A stretch of 64,000 nucleotides of DNA from Prosthecobacter debontii (GTDB lineage: Bacteria; Verrucomicrobiota; Verrucomicrobiia; Verrucomicrobiales; Verrucomicrobiaceae). The stretch lies in the NCBI GenBank assembly GCA_945860295.1, contig CAMAQH010000002.1:1-64000 (forward strand), written 5' to 3'. This document shows, piece after piece, positions 1-8,472 of this stretch; position 1 is the stretch's first letter; every line of letters starts with the position of its first letter. Made by a program: the position numbers and the translations under genes. The notes below the pieces were generated by a model. That model did no database searches, had not been told where the DNA came from, and was given only the letters and a program-made list of their open reading frames with translations.

Positions 1-91
1 TGTCCAAAGGCCAGCGATCCACAGGCCCAGAAGGGGCAATTGCAGCCTCACCTATTGGGTGAGCTTCGACGGGGATGATTTTGCGCTCCAT
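1..91 (-). CDS. possible N-terminal start of a gene running off the window edge
   Basis: An open frame on the minus strand begins at an ATG at 91 and stays open to the window edge, giving about 30 residues starting MERKIIPVEAHPIGEAA. The stretch is too short to recognise a family, and a 30-codon open frame can occur by chance. It is listed only because it would be a partial gene if real. Confidence 0.2.
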   Translation of the reverse strand, partial: MERKIIPVEAHPIGEAAIAPSGPVDRWPLD

Positions 92-304
92 CGGCCCATT
101 CTATGAGCCTTCGCGACGATGTGTCATCTTTTCCATTCACGCTTTTAGGTTAACCGCTTATAACGGCCCAACAACGCGGCAGGGGCACTTCACCTCTCAG
201 TCAAGGCTGAGACGGCCTACGAGTTTTCTCTGAGACGGCGGCAGCCTAAAACTGGACAGCAGTCTTCATGCCACGCTCTCGAGGGAGAGGACTCCGTTTC
301 GATT

Positions 305-541
305 TCAGTCGTTACTATGGGTTTCCTCCCAAGCTTTGATGAATTGTGCCTCATACTGGCAGGCGATGACAAACGCTTCGTTGATCTGTGACATATTCAT
401 TTTCTGGCTTTTGACTTATTCCAGCGGGCTGAGGTTGAACGCAGCCTGCCCGCCAGCCTGAACAACGTGGACATGGGCTGGAGCATGATCGTGGGTCGGG
501 ATGAAAAAGCGAAACCCGCGACCCCACTTACAGGGCTGAGA
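305..541 (-). pseudogene. DUF4160-family remnant with an in-frame stop codon
   Basis: Reading the minus strand from about 541, the frame encodes a stretch with GFRFFIPTHDHAPAHVHV followed by a Gly-Gln-Ala-rich strand and NLSPLE. This is the typical core of small DUF4160 proteins, which often sit in toxin-antitoxin-like pairs with DUF2442. A TAA codon interrupts the frame at 416-418. The same frame then continues with VKSQKMNMSQIN and an acidic C-terminus ending at the TGA at 305-307, as expected for the family. No start codon is evident upstream. The simplest reading is a gene killed by one nonsense codon and a damaged 5' end. The rest of 92-610 contains no gene that I can support. Confidence 0.5.
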
Positions 542-610
542 AACATTCCAATTGCAGGGCTACTGGGCTACTTGTTGCATTCTTCCGCGACCTAGCGACT
601 CTGCGCGCCC

Positions 611-1393
611 ATGTCCACCCCCGACGACACGCGCGAAGTCATTTTGGAAGCCCGTGAACTCACCCGTGAGTTCGACGGCGTGAAAGCGCTCGATAAATTT
701 TCCTTTAAGCTTCACCGAGGTGAGGTGCTCGGTTTGCTCGGTGCCAATGGCGCAGGCAAGACAACGGCGATGAACTGCCTGCTCGGCCTCACACTGCAGA
801 CTAGCGGTGACATTTTTGCTTTTGGAAAAGAGCTGCACAAGCACCGCATCGCCATCCTCCAGCGCGCTAATTTCTCCTCCGCCTACACGGCGCTGCCAGG
901 GAACCTGCTCGTTGGGCAAAACCTCAGCGTTTTTGCCCGCATCTATGGCGTGCCAGATCGGAAAAAGAAGATCGCTGAGCTGATGGACCTGCTCGAAATA
1001 GGGCACCTCGCCAAGCGCGTCACCGGGCAGCTCTCTGCTGGCGAGTCCACCCGAGTGAATCTGGTCAAAGCCTTCCTCAATGACCCCGAGCTGCTCATGC
1101 TCGACGAGCCAACCGCCAGCCTCGATCCCGACATCGCCGACAAGGTCCGCAAAGTCGTGCGCAAGGTGCAGCGCGAACGGAACATCGGCATCCTCTACAC
1201 GTCTCATAACATGAAGGACATTGAGGAGGTTTGTGACCGCGTCATCTTCCTGCACAAAGGCAAGATCGTTTGCGAAGGCACACCGACGGACATCGTCGCC
1301 CGCAGCAGCAGCGCCACGCTGGAAGATGTCTTCATCAAAATCGCCCGCGATGGCGAAATCATCGACGAACCCGCGAAAGACAAAGCTCCATGA
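611..1393 (+). CDS. ABC transporter ATP-binding protein (ABC-2/DrrA type)
   Basis: This 260-residue nucleotide-binding subunit of an ABC-2 type exporter hydrolyses ATP at the inner face of the cytoplasmic membrane. Visible motifs are Walker A GANGAGKT near residue 44, a variant signature LSAGE (instead of LSGGQ) near residue 142, Walker B LLMLDEP near residue 160 and a switch histidine in TSHNM. The C-terminus lacks an extra regulatory domain. The stop overlaps the ATG of the permease gene at 1390 in an ATGA arrangement, so the two form one translationally coupled transporter. The substrate cannot be told from sequence; this class exports polysaccharides, lipids or drugs. Confidence 0.9.
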   Translation: MSTPDDTREVILEARELTREFDGVKALDKFSFKLHRGEVLGLLGANGAGKTTAMNCLLGLTLQTSGDIFAFGKELHKHRIAILQRANFSSAYTALPGNLLVGQNLSVFARIYGVPDRKKKIAELMDLLEIGHLAKRVTGQLSAGESTRVNLVKAFLNDPELLMLDEPTASLDPDIADKVRKVVRKVQRERNIGILYTSHNMKDIEEVCDRVIFLHKGKIVCEGTPTDIVARSSSATLEDVFIKIARDGEIIDEPAKDKAP

Positions 1394-2187
1394 ACTTCAA
1401 CACCGTCGGCGCCCTTGTCTTGCGCTATCTCTTCCTCTACACACGCTCACCCATGCGTCTCGTCGAACTGGTCTTCTGGCCGGTGGTCGATCTGGTGGTT
1501 TGGGGAAATGTCACCGTCTTCATCCAGAAGAACACCAACCCCGACTTCGGCAACTTCGTGCTCTTCTTCCTCGGCGGCATGATCCTGTGGGACATCATGT
1601 TTCGCGCCCAGCAGGGCGTGGCCATCTCGTTCTTGGAAGATGTGTGGACGCGGAATCTGTTGAACATCTTCGTCGCCCCAGTGCGCACCGCTGAATACGT
1701 CAGCGCCACCTTCATCGTTGGCACGATGCGCATCATCATCACCGCCATCGTACTCAGTCTCATCTCGTGGTTTGGTTACGCCTTTAACGTCTTCACGCTG
1801 AGCTGGTGGCTCATCCCGTTCTTTGCCAATCTTATGCTTTTTGGTTGGGCGCTCGGCATGGTCTCTACCGCACTCATTCTGCGCTGGGGGCAGGCTGCGG
1901 AGTCACTGGCCTGGGCCATTCCGTTCTTCTTCCAGCCAGCCGTGGCCGTGTTTTATCGGGTCGAAGACATGCCCGTGTGGTCGCAGCCCATCGCCTGGTG
2001 CTTCCCACCGACGTATATCTTTGAAGGCATGAGAGCCGTCATGAAAACCGGCAGCATGGACTGGAGCTACCTTTGGATTTCCTTCAGCCTGAATCTCATC
2101 TACCTCGCCCTCGCTGGCTGGCTCTATGTTTGGATTCTGAACCTGACTCGGAAGCGCGGATTGCTGACGAAGTTCGCGACGCAGTAG
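1390..2187 (+). CDS. ABC-2 type transporter permease
   Basis: The 265-residue protein is an integral membrane subunit with about six hydrophobic segments, typical of the ABC2_membrane family. The chosen start, MNFNTVGALVLRYLF, is the ATG whose last two bases are shared with the stop of the ATPase gene. A longer upstream frame exists but would run through the ATPase gene and is rejected. The protein pairs with the upstream ATPase as a homodimeric exporter. The ABC-2 hallmark of a long cytoplasmic loop followed by a late membrane segment (ending TRKRGLLTKFATQ) is present. No substrate can be assigned. Confidence 0.88.
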   Translation: MNFNTVGALVLRYLFLYTRSPMRLVELVFWPVVDLVVWGNVTVFIQKNTNPDFGNFVLFFLGGMILWDIMFRAQQGVAISFLEDVWTRNLLNIFVAPVRTAEYVSATFIVGTMRIIITAIVLSLISWFGYAFNVFTLSWWLIPFFANLMLFGWALGMVSTALILRWGQAAESLAWAIPFFFQPAVAVFYRVEDMPVWSQPIAWCFPPTYIFEGMRAVMKTGSMDWSYLWISFSLNLIYLALAGWLYVWILNLTRKRGLLTKFATQ

Positions 2188-2200
2188 GAAACGGATTTTT

Positions 2201-2613
2201 AAACCGCTAATTGACGCTGATGAAAGCTAATGTTCAGAAGCCTCAGCATTACCGTCAATGGGGTTAAGCTAACTTATCGGAGTGCTGGCCCTGCCGTGAG
2301 CCGGAAGCTCGTGAGAGATTAGCCAGGAGTGGAGCGAAGCGGAAACCCCGGACCCCAGCGCACCCCGACCGCCAGAGCGCCGCGCCCTGGAAGGACGCGA
2401 GAAGTGCCTGGCGCTATGTGCGCACCCAGACTTCATGTGGAGGGCACACTTCTCGCGCTCATGCCGGAGCGCAGAAGCTGTGAGGCGAACCTTTCCGTGG
2501 CTCATCCGGTGGTGCTCGCTCGTTCCTCGCTTCACCACGGGCTCACCTTCTCGCAAGCCTCCGGCTCGCCAAGATTGCTTAACGGCATTGCCATCAGCGT
2601 GGATTAGCGGTTT
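2201..2613 (+). repeat. 413-bp gene-free element bounded by 22-bp inverted repeats
   Basis: The left end (2201-2222) and the reverse complement of the right end (2592-2613) share AAACCGCTAAT, then two mismatched bases, then ACGCTGATG, so 20 of 22 positions match. Inside lies an 11-bp perfect inverted repeat, CGCGAGAAGTG at 2396-2406 against 2447-2457, enclosing a 40-base loop that can itself fold. No convincing protein is encoded: short open frames here have no family resemblance. The structure fits a MITE-like or REP/BIME-type interspersed element inserted between an ABC exporter and apbE. I see no clear target-site duplication and no second copy in this window. Confidence 0.55.
2396..2457. 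repeat. 11-bp perfect inverted repeat, potential stem-loop
   Basis: CGCGAGAAGTG at 2396-2406 is exactly complementary to CACTTCTCGCG at 2447-2457, with 40 bases between them. The loop contains a second imperfect pairing (CTGG with CCAG). The hairpin sits in the centre of the inverted-repeat-bounded element and may be part of its mobility or of a structured transcript. Confidence 0.5.
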
Positions 2614-2620
2614 CCAAGGA

Positions 2621-3553
2621 TTAATCGGTGATCCAGATCACGTGCAGACCGAGCTTGTCAGCGTTCTCGCGTCCGCGGTCTGGACCTAGAATCATCAGAG
2701 CCGTCGCATAGCCGTCGGCGAGCGCGCTGGTTGTGTGGATGACAGACACGGAGGTCAGCGGATGCACGATGGGGCGTCCGGTGCGTGGGTCGATGAGGTG
2801 ACTGTAGGATTGGCCGTCTTTTTCAAAACGATGCCGGTAGTTGCCGCTGGTGGCGATGCAGAGATCACTCAGCGGAAGGGTTTGCAGGGCATCGCCTGGC
2901 GTGGCTTCGGGCGTCTGGATGCCGACACGCCAGGGTTTGCCATCGGGTGCGTGGCCGATGCCAGCGACCTCGCCACCGACTTCGAGGAGGAAGTCGGACA
3001 GGCGGTGTTGTTTGAGCAGCGCGATCAACTCGTCGATCACGAAACCTTCGGTGACGCTGGCGACGTTGATGCGGAGATCGGAGAGGTCCTTTTTCAACGC
3101 CGGTGGATCAAGACGGGCCTGGAGATGCGACCAACCGCAGCGAGCTTTGGCTTCGGCGATCTGTGCTTCGGTGGGTATGGACTTGGCTGGGCCAGGAGCT
3201 CCGAAACCCCAGAGATCAATCAGTGGCGCGAGTGTGATGTCGAGCGCGCCGTCGGTCTTTGAGGCGATGTCACGGGCGAGTTCGACGATTTGGACAAGCT
3301 CACGCGGGACCGGCTGCCAGTCGGTGCTGCGTGAATTATTGAAGAGGGAGACAGCGCTATCCTGCTTCCAGTGGGAAAGCACGGCTTCTCGTTGATCGAG
3401 GTGGCTCTGGATGAGCAGTTGCGTGTTGTCCGTGGCCTGCATGGAGCGCAGGCTCCACGTCGTGCCCATGGTTTTGCCGCTGATGCTGGTGAACTCCTCT
3501 TTTCCATCGCAGGAGACGAGGAGCAAAGCCAGCCAGGGGATGATCCGATTCAT
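2621..3553 (-). CDS. apbE: FAD:protein FMN transferase (ApbE family lipoprotein)
   Basis: ApbE transfers FMN from FAD to a threonine of periplasmic flavoproteins such as NqrB/C and RnfD/G, and needs Mg2+. The chosen start MNRIIPWLALLLVSC gives a signal peptide with a lipobox (LVSC), so the protein is a lipoprotein; longer starts would overlap serA. Family motifs visible are GTTWSL near the N-terminus, DITLAPLIDLWGFG, the glycine-rich LLEVGGEVAGIG, and the C-terminal SGNYRHR, HLIDPRTGRP and ADGYATALMILGP. At 310 residues the length is normal for the mature family. It lies 32 bases downstream of serA on the same strand. No Nqr or Rnf genes are in the window. Confidence 0.93.
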   Translation of the reverse strand: MNRIIPWLALLLVSCDGKEEFTSISGKTMGTTWSLRSMQATDNTQLLIQSHLDQREAVLSHWKQDSAVSLFNNSRSTDWQPVPRELVQIVELARDIASKTDGALDITLAPLIDLWGFGAPGPAKSIPTEAQIAEAKARCGWSHLQARLDPPALKKDLSDLRINVASVTEGFVIDELIALLKQHRLSDFLLEVGGEVAGIGHAPDGKPWRVGIQTPEATPGDALQTLPLSDLCIATSGNYRHRFEKDGQSYSHLIDPRTGRPIVHPLTSVSVIHTTSALADGYATALMILGPDRGRENADKLGLHVIWITD

Positions 3554-3585
3554 GAGGTCGGCGGATGAGGGCATCCGCGCTCTGC

Positions 3586-5193
3586 TCAAACGGCCACGCA
3601 ATGCACCTTGCTGATGCCCTGGATCTTCTCCAGTTCGGCGATGACTTCGGCGCTGGGCGTAGAGTCGAGAGTCAGCAGCGTGAGGGCTTTGCCGGACTCT
3701 TTGTCGCGGCTGAGACTCATGTCGGCAATGTTGACGTTGTTCTTGCCGAGCGTGGTGCTGTAGGCGGCGATCATGCCGGGGCGGTCGATGTTTTCGATGA
3801 AGAGCAGGGTGCCTTCAGGGCGGGCTTCAATGCGGTGGGCGTTGATCTTGACGATGCGTGGCTCGGAGCCAAAGAAGGTGCCGGCGATGCTGGCGGTGTC
3901 GGTGCCATTACTGGCTTGGACTTCGATGAGATCAGCATACTCGCTGGCCTCGGGAACGCGGCTTTCGGTGAAGCGCAGGCCGAGGTTTTCGGCGACGCCA
4001 TTGGCGTTGATGTAATTCACCTGTTCGGCTCCGACCGCACGCTCTAGGAAGCCTTTGAGCACGGCACGGGAAATGAGCGTGGTGTCTCCACTGCCGACTT
4101 TGCCGCTGTAGTTGATGCGGACGACGTTCGAGCGCGCTGGAGCAAACTGGGAGACGAGACGACCGAGCAGTTCGCCGAATTTGAGGAAGGGGCCAATCTC
4201 AGCGAGCACCTTGGGATCGACGTTCGGCATGTTCACCGCGTTGACGACGGTGCCTAACAGCAGGTGCGCTTTGATGACTTCAGCGATCTCGATGCCGACG
4301 TTTTCCTGGGCTTCTTCGGTGGAAGCGCCGAGGTGCGGAGTAAAGACGGTGTTCGGGGCGCTGAGCAGCGGGTAATCAGCAGGTGGCGGCTCGACCTCAA
4401 AGACGTCCAGAGCAGCTCCGGCGATGGTGCCGTTCGTTAGTGCTTCGGCCAGAGCAGCATCGTCGATGAGACCACCACGAGCACAGTTGATGATGCGGCA
4501 GGTTTTCTTCAGCGAAGCAAGACGCTTGGCATTGATCATGTGCTTCGTCTCAGGCGTGAGTGGCATGTGCATCGTGATGTAGTCGGCCTGAACGATGGCC
4601 GCGTCGAGATCCTCACAAAGGGTCACGCCGAGGCTTTCGGCGCGGTTTTTGGACAAATACGGATCGTAGGCTACGACGCTCATGCCGAAGGCCTGCGCGC
4701 GCTTGGCGAACTCGGCACCGATGCGGCCCATGCCGAGCACTACGAGGGTTTTGCCATAGACCTCTGTACCTTGGAAACTTTTGCGGTCCCACTTGCCGCT
4801 GACGATGGTGGCATGCGCCTGCGGGGTTTTGCGCGAGAGGGCCATCATCAAAGTGAAGGCCTGCTCCGCGGTGGAGATGGTATTACCGCCAGGGGTATTC
4901 ATCACTACGACACCGCGCTTGCTGGCGACTGGCACATCAATGTTGTCCACGCCGACACCAGCGCGACCGATGACTTTAAGGTTCGGGGCGGCTTCCATCA
5001 CTTTGGCGGTCACTTTGGCACCAGAGCGGACGATGATGGCATGGGCATCGCGGGAGGCTTCGATCATTGCGTCCTCAGCTTTGAGGTTCATGTCCACGAC
5101 GACATCAAAGGAAGGCTCCGCCTTGAGGAGATCGATGCCTTTGCTCGAGATAGGGTCGTTATTACCGGCGATGAGAATTTTAAACTGGGCCAT
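3586..5193 (-). CDS. serA: D-3-phosphoglycerate dehydrogenase
   Basis: The enzyme oxidises 3-phosphoglycerate to 3-phosphohydroxypyruvate with NAD, the first step of serine synthesis. At 535 residues it is the long form found in Bacillus and mycobacteria. Visible in order are a substrate-binding half with IIVRSGAKVT, the Rossmann motif VLGMGRIG, the catalytic region INCARGGLIDDAAL and the histidine in FTPHLGAST. These are followed by an intervening (ASB) domain and a C-terminal ACT domain (ENIDRPGMIAAYST). The start MAQFKILIAGNN is chosen because upstream residues are unlike the family. The ACT domain suggests feedback control by serine. Confidence 0.96.
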   Translation of the reverse strand: MAQFKILIAGNNDPISSKGIDLLKAEPSFDVVVDMNLKAEDAMIEASRDAHAIIVRSGAKVTAKVMEAAPNLKVIGRAGVGVDNIDVPVASKRGVVVMNTPGGNTISTAEQAFTLMMALSRKTPQAHATIVSGKWDRKSFQGTEVYGKTLVVLGMGRIGAEFAKRAQAFGMSVVAYDPYLSKNRAESLGVTLCEDLDAAIVQADYITMHMPLTPETKHMINAKRLASLKKTCRIINCARGGLIDDAALAEALTNGTIAGAALDVFEVEPPPADYPLLSAPNTVFTPHLGASTEEAQENVGIEIAEVIKAHLLLGTVVNAVNMPNVDPKVLAEIGPFLKFGELLGRLVSQFAPARSNVVRINYSGKVGSGDTTLISRAVLKGFLERAVGAEQVNYINANGVAENLGLRFTESRVPEASEYADLIEVQASNGTDTASIAGTFFGSEPRIVKINAHRIEARPEGTLLFIENIDRPGMIAAYSTTLGKNNVNIADMSLSRDKESGKALTLLTLDSTPSAEVIAELEKIQGISKVHCVAV

Positions 5194-5301
5194 AGGGGCG
5201 CGCAGGCTAGGACATCGCGAAAGTTTCGCAACCGTTTGGTGAATGGACAAGCCGCCTCGCTTACGCCAGTCTCTCTGTCACCACTTTTACCCCAACTCAC
5301 T

Positions 5302-5754
5302 ATGCCACTCTCCCAGCAGATCGTCGAAGACATGAAGACCGCCATGAAGGCTAAGGATAGCGTCGCCCTGAACGTGATCCGCGCCCTTAAATCGGCCATC
5401 AAATACGCCGCCATCGAAAAATTCGGCGCGGATGGTGAACTCGCAGACACCGACGCTATTTTAGTCGTGCGCAAAGAGATCAAAAAGCGCCAGGACTCCA
5501 TCGCCAGCTACGAGAGTGCCGCTCGCCAGGATCTGGCCGACGTGGAGAAAACCGAGATCGCTGTGCTGGAGAAATATCTGCCTGCCGCGATGAGCGCGGA
5601 AGATCTGGTGAAACTGGTCGAGATGGTCATCGTCGAACTCGGTGCCACCACCAAGAAGGACATGGGCAACGTTATGAAAGTGCTCGGTGAACGCTCCGAA
5701 GGCCGCGCTGATAACCGCGCGCTGTCCAGCGAGGTAGCGAAGAGGCTGCAATAA
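5302..5754 (+). CDS. yqeY: GatB/YqeY domain-containing protein
   Basis: This 150-residue helical protein belongs to the YqeY family, related to the tRNA-binding tail of the GatB amidotransferase subunit. Diagnostic features are the start MPLSQQIVEDMKTAMKAKD, the central RKEIKKRQDSIASY and EIAVLEKYLPAAMS, and the C-terminal MGNVMKVLGERSEGRADNR. The family may act in tRNA-dependent amidation or quality control, but the precise role is unsettled. A longer open frame runs upstream antisense to serA; the true start is the ATG at 5302 by comparison with the family length. ispD follows after 3 bases, so the two are likely co-transcribed. Confidence 0.92.
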   Translation: MPLSQQIVEDMKTAMKAKDSVALNVIRALKSAIKYAAIEKFGADGELADTDAILVVRKEIKKRQDSIASYESAARQDLADVEKTEIAVLEKYLPAAMSAEDLVKLVEMVIVELGATTKKDMGNVMKVLGERSEGRADNRALSSEVAKRLQ

Positions 5755-5757
5755 TCC

Positions 5758-6426
5758 ATGACTTCCGCCATTATCGTCGCCGCAGGTAGTAGCCGGAGGA
5801 TGGGGTTTAATAAACTCCTGGCACCGCTGGCTGGAGTGCCGGTGCTACGGCGGACGCTGGGGCAATTTCAGGCTTGTGCCGACGTGAGTGAAATCATCGT
5901 CGTCGGTGGAGATGAGGTGCGGGAGCAAATCTCGCACTGGCAGCAGGCGGGCGGACTTTCCAAACTCGTCGCCGTGATCGCAGGCGGAGCGGAGCGGCAT
6001 TTGTCGGTATGGGCGGGAATTCAGGCCTGCTCAACGCAGACGAAAGTCATTGCAGTGCACGACGGGGCCCGTCCGCTGATCACGCCGACACAAATTTCCA
6101 AATGCATCAACGCCGCGCGTGAGCAGCAGGTGGCAGCCTGCGCACGGCCGATGACGGAGACGATCAAGCGCGCAGATGCCAGTGGTTGCATCACCGAATC
6201 GCTCGACCGCACGGGCGTCTGGGTCATGGAAACGCCGCAGGTTTTTGCCAAGGAACTGCTCGTGCGCGCCTACGAGGCGGTGATTCGTGATGGCGCTCTG
6301 GTGACGGATGAAGTCTCGGCTATGCAGCACATTGGCGTGCCCGTTTTTGTGGTCGAAAACACCGCGCCGAATCCGAAGATCACTTTTCCAGCGGATCTGA
6401 TTTTAGCGGAGCGGTTCCTCCTGTGA
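5758..6426 (+). CDS. ispD: 2-C-methyl-D-erythritol 4-phosphate cytidylyltransferase
   Basis: IspD couples CTP to 2-C-methyl-D-erythritol 4-phosphate, the third step of the non-mevalonate isoprenoid pathway. The N-terminal nucleotide-binding motif AIIVAAGSSRRMG, the HDGARPL motif near residue 101, and the C-terminal TPQVFAKELL and VTDEVSAMQ are all present. At 222 residues it is of normal length. It follows yqeY by 3 bases. The usual partner ispF is not adjacent. The presence of ispD implies the DXP route in this organism. Confidence 0.95.
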   Translation: MTSAIIVAAGSSRRMGFNKLLAPLAGVPVLRRTLGQFQACADVSEIIVVGGDEVREQISHWQQAGGLSKLVAVIAGGAERHLSVWAGIQACSTQTKVIAVHDGARPLITPTQISKCINAAREQQVAACARPMTETIKRADASGCITESLDRTGVWVMETPQVFAKELLVRAYEAVIRDGALVTDEVSAMQHIGVPVFVVENTAPNPKITFPADLILAERFLL

Positions 6427-6505
6427 ACAAATAGGTGTGCGTCGCTGGCTGAATCCAAACTGTGCTCAGAGACGCGTCATTCATCACCCTCTCTGAGTCT
6501 GCTCC

Positions 6506-7480
6506 ATGCCACTGCTATCATCTGATTACCACCCGCCGCGCTGGCTGAACGGCGGGCATGTGCAGACCATTTTGCCTTCACTTTTGCCGCAACGATTTCA
6601 GCCGTGGCAGAAGAGTGAACGACTCGAATTAGCCGATGGTGATTTCCTGGAGCTGCGCCGGTGGCGGCATGAGTCGCCGAGCCCGCTGGCGGTGCTTTCT
6701 CACGGACTCGAAGGCTCGGTGCAGGGAGTTTACATCCGCAGCATGACGCGCACGCTGCATCAGGCAGGGTGGGATGTGCTGGCGTGGAATTATCGCGGCT
6801 GTGGCGGGATCGAAAACCGACTCATCCGCTTTTATCACAGCGGTGAAACAAGTGATCTACGACAGATCATCGAGCACGCGGCGAAGACGCATGAGCGTGT
6901 CGCCCTCATCGGGTTCAGTCTCGGAGCAAACCTAAGCCTGAAGTGTGTGGGCGAGGCTCCAGCGCATCCCGCCGTCTGTGCCGTCATCGCCATTTCCGCT
7001 CCGGCAGATCTCGCCTCCAGCGCTCGTATGATTGATGATGTGCCGGGGAACCGGCTGTATCAGCAGCACTTCTTGAGTTCCCTTAAGGCCAAGGTGCTAA
7101 GAAAAGCGCAACGCTTCCCCGAACTGCGAGTGATGCTAACAGGTCGCGATGGCATCCGCGCCGTACGCACCTTGAGCGAGTTCGACGAGCGAATCACCGC
7201 CCCGCTACACGGTTTCAGCAATGCCGCAGACTATTGGGCGCGCGCGAGTTCGCTGCCACATCTCTCAAACATTACTGTGCCGACGCTCCTGCTGAACGCT
7301 CGGAATGATCCATTGTTAGCCACACCCTCATTTCCAGAAGAACTGGCGAAAAACAGCGCGCATCTCCATTTAGAGGCACCTGATCACGGCGGGCATGTCG
7401 GCTTTCTCGACTTTCAGAATGGCCTACAACCCTGGCATGATCGCCGCGCACTCGAATTTTTCAATCAAGTCGGCATGTAA
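6506..7480 (+). CDS. YheT-family alpha/beta hydrolase
   Basis: The 324-residue protein resembles the COG0429 (YheT/ABHD1-3) hydrolases. Near the N-terminus it has the family mark PPRWLNGGHVQTI, then the oxyanion region LSHGLEGS. The nucleophile elbow GFSLGAN near residue 138, the acid in NARNDPLL and the histidine in DHGGHVGF complete the Ser-Asp-His triad. It is likely a cytoplasmic or membrane-associated esterase or lipase; substrates in bacteria are unknown. It appears to be transcribed alone, starting 79 bases after ispD. Confidence 0.88.
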   Translation: MPLLSSDYHPPRWLNGGHVQTILPSLLPQRFQPWQKSERLELADGDFLELRRWRHESPSPLAVLSHGLEGSVQGVYIRSMTRTLHQAGWDVLAWNYRGCGGIENRLIRFYHSGETSDLRQIIEHAAKTHERVALIGFSLGANLSLKCVGEAPAHPAVCAVIAISAPADLASSARMIDDVPGNRLYQQHFLSSLKAKVLRKAQRFPELRVMLTGRDGIRAVRTLSEFDERITAPLHGFSNAADYWARASSLPHLSNITVPTLLLNARNDPLLATPSFPEELAKNSAHLHLEAPDHGGHVGFLDFQNGLQPWHDRRALEFFNQVGM

Positions 7481-7513
7481 GGAATTCCAAGGGCCAGTCG
7501 TTCACTTCGGCCC

Positions 7514-8371
7514 ATGAAGAAAATCCTTTTCATCCTATCTCTCATTGCTGCTTCTAGTTTTGCAGCGCCGATTCCTGAATCCGCCAAAGTGGGCGAATTT
7601 TTCGCGGGCTGTCAGGCCTATACCTTCCGCATGTTCGACCTGATGGAGGCACTGGATAAAATCGCTGCCGCAGGTGGCAAGACAGTCGAGTTCTTCCCCG
7701 GCCAGGTGCTGGATAAGAGGGTGGACGAAAAATTAAAGTTCGACCACAACACCACCGTCGAGCAGCGCGCGCCGGTGAAGGCGAAGCTCAAAGCACTCGG
7801 GCTCACATCTGCTGGATACGGCGTTGTAAAGCTGAAAAACGACGAAGCCGACTGCCGCAAAATTTTCGACTTCTGCAAGGACATGGAGATTGGTATCGTC
7901 GTCAGCGAGCCCGCTGAAGACGCCTTCGACCTCATCGAGAAAATGGTGAAAGAATATGACATCAAGATGGCAATCCACAATCATCCCAAGCGCCCGCTCG
8001 ACCGTGCTTATCGCTATTGGGACCCGGAGTATGTGCTGAGCCTCGTCAAGGATCGCGATGCTCGCATGGGCTCCTGTGCCGACATCGGTCACTGGGTGCG
8101 CTCAGGCGTGAAGCCCGTCGATGCCATACGCCTGCTCAAAGGCCGCATCTTTGACAGCCACATCAAAGACCTCATCGCCTTTGGCGATCCCAAAGCACAT
8201 GACACCATCTGGGGCACTGGCATGTCCGACATTCCCGCCGTGTTGAGCGCCTATAAAGAGATCGGTTTCCCCGGCCCGCTGCACGCTGAGTATGAGCACA
8301 ACTGGGAGAACAATCTCCCCGAGGTGAAAGCCAGCCTTGAGTTTGTGAAAAACTGGAAGTCCGCAAAGTGA
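7514..8371 (+). CDS. secreted sugar phosphate isomerase/epimerase-like TIM-barrel protein
   Basis: This 285-residue protein carries a signal peptide (MKKILFILSLIAASSFAAP). It then has the xylose-isomerase-like TIM-barrel pattern: CQAYTFRMFDLMEAL, a C-terminal metal-site region IHNHPKRP, CADIGHW and FDSHIKDLI, and a final glutamate in GPLHAEYEH. These residues would bind a divalent metal as in hydroxypyruvate isomerase relatives. Exported members of this family are abundant in Verrucomicrobia and Planctomycetes, usually of unknown substrate. No sugar catabolic neighbours help to define it. Confidence 0.85.
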   Translation: MKKILFILSLIAASSFAAPIPESAKVGEFFAGCQAYTFRMFDLMEALDKIAAAGGKTVEFFPGQVLDKRVDEKLKFDHNTTVEQRAPVKAKLKALGLTSAGYGVVKLKNDEADCRKIFDFCKDMEIGIVVSEPAEDAFDLIEKMVKEYDIKMAIHNHPKRPLDRAYRYWDPEYVLSLVKDRDARMGSCADIGHWVRSGVKPVDAIRLLKGRIFDSHIKDLIAFGDPKAHDTIWGTGMSDIPAVLSAYKEIGFPGPLHAEYEHNWENNLPEVKASLEFVKNWKSAK

Positions 8372-8472
8372 TACTCCAAGGCTAGTTTTCAAAGTACTTA
8401 ACTGAAGACCGCTCCCAGAATCCGATCATTTTGCTCTGTCATTGGGGGTGAGCCTTTGCCATTCTGGGGCGA

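Noticed and set aside
560-1255. A 231-codon open frame antisense to the ABC ATPase gene
   Set aside because: It covers the plus-strand ATPase with clear Walker motifs, and its own product has no recognisable domain; it is a shadow of GC-rich coding sequence.
4540-5301. N-terminal extension of the YqeY frame
   Set aside because: The extension is antisense to serA and adds about 254 residues that the YqeY family never has. The ATG at 5302 gives the normal length.
8414-8467. Inverted repeat CCCAGAAT...ATTCTGGG before the histidine kinase gene
   Set aside because: Eight-base arms separated by nearly 40 bases are common by chance, and no second copy or regulator supports an operator.
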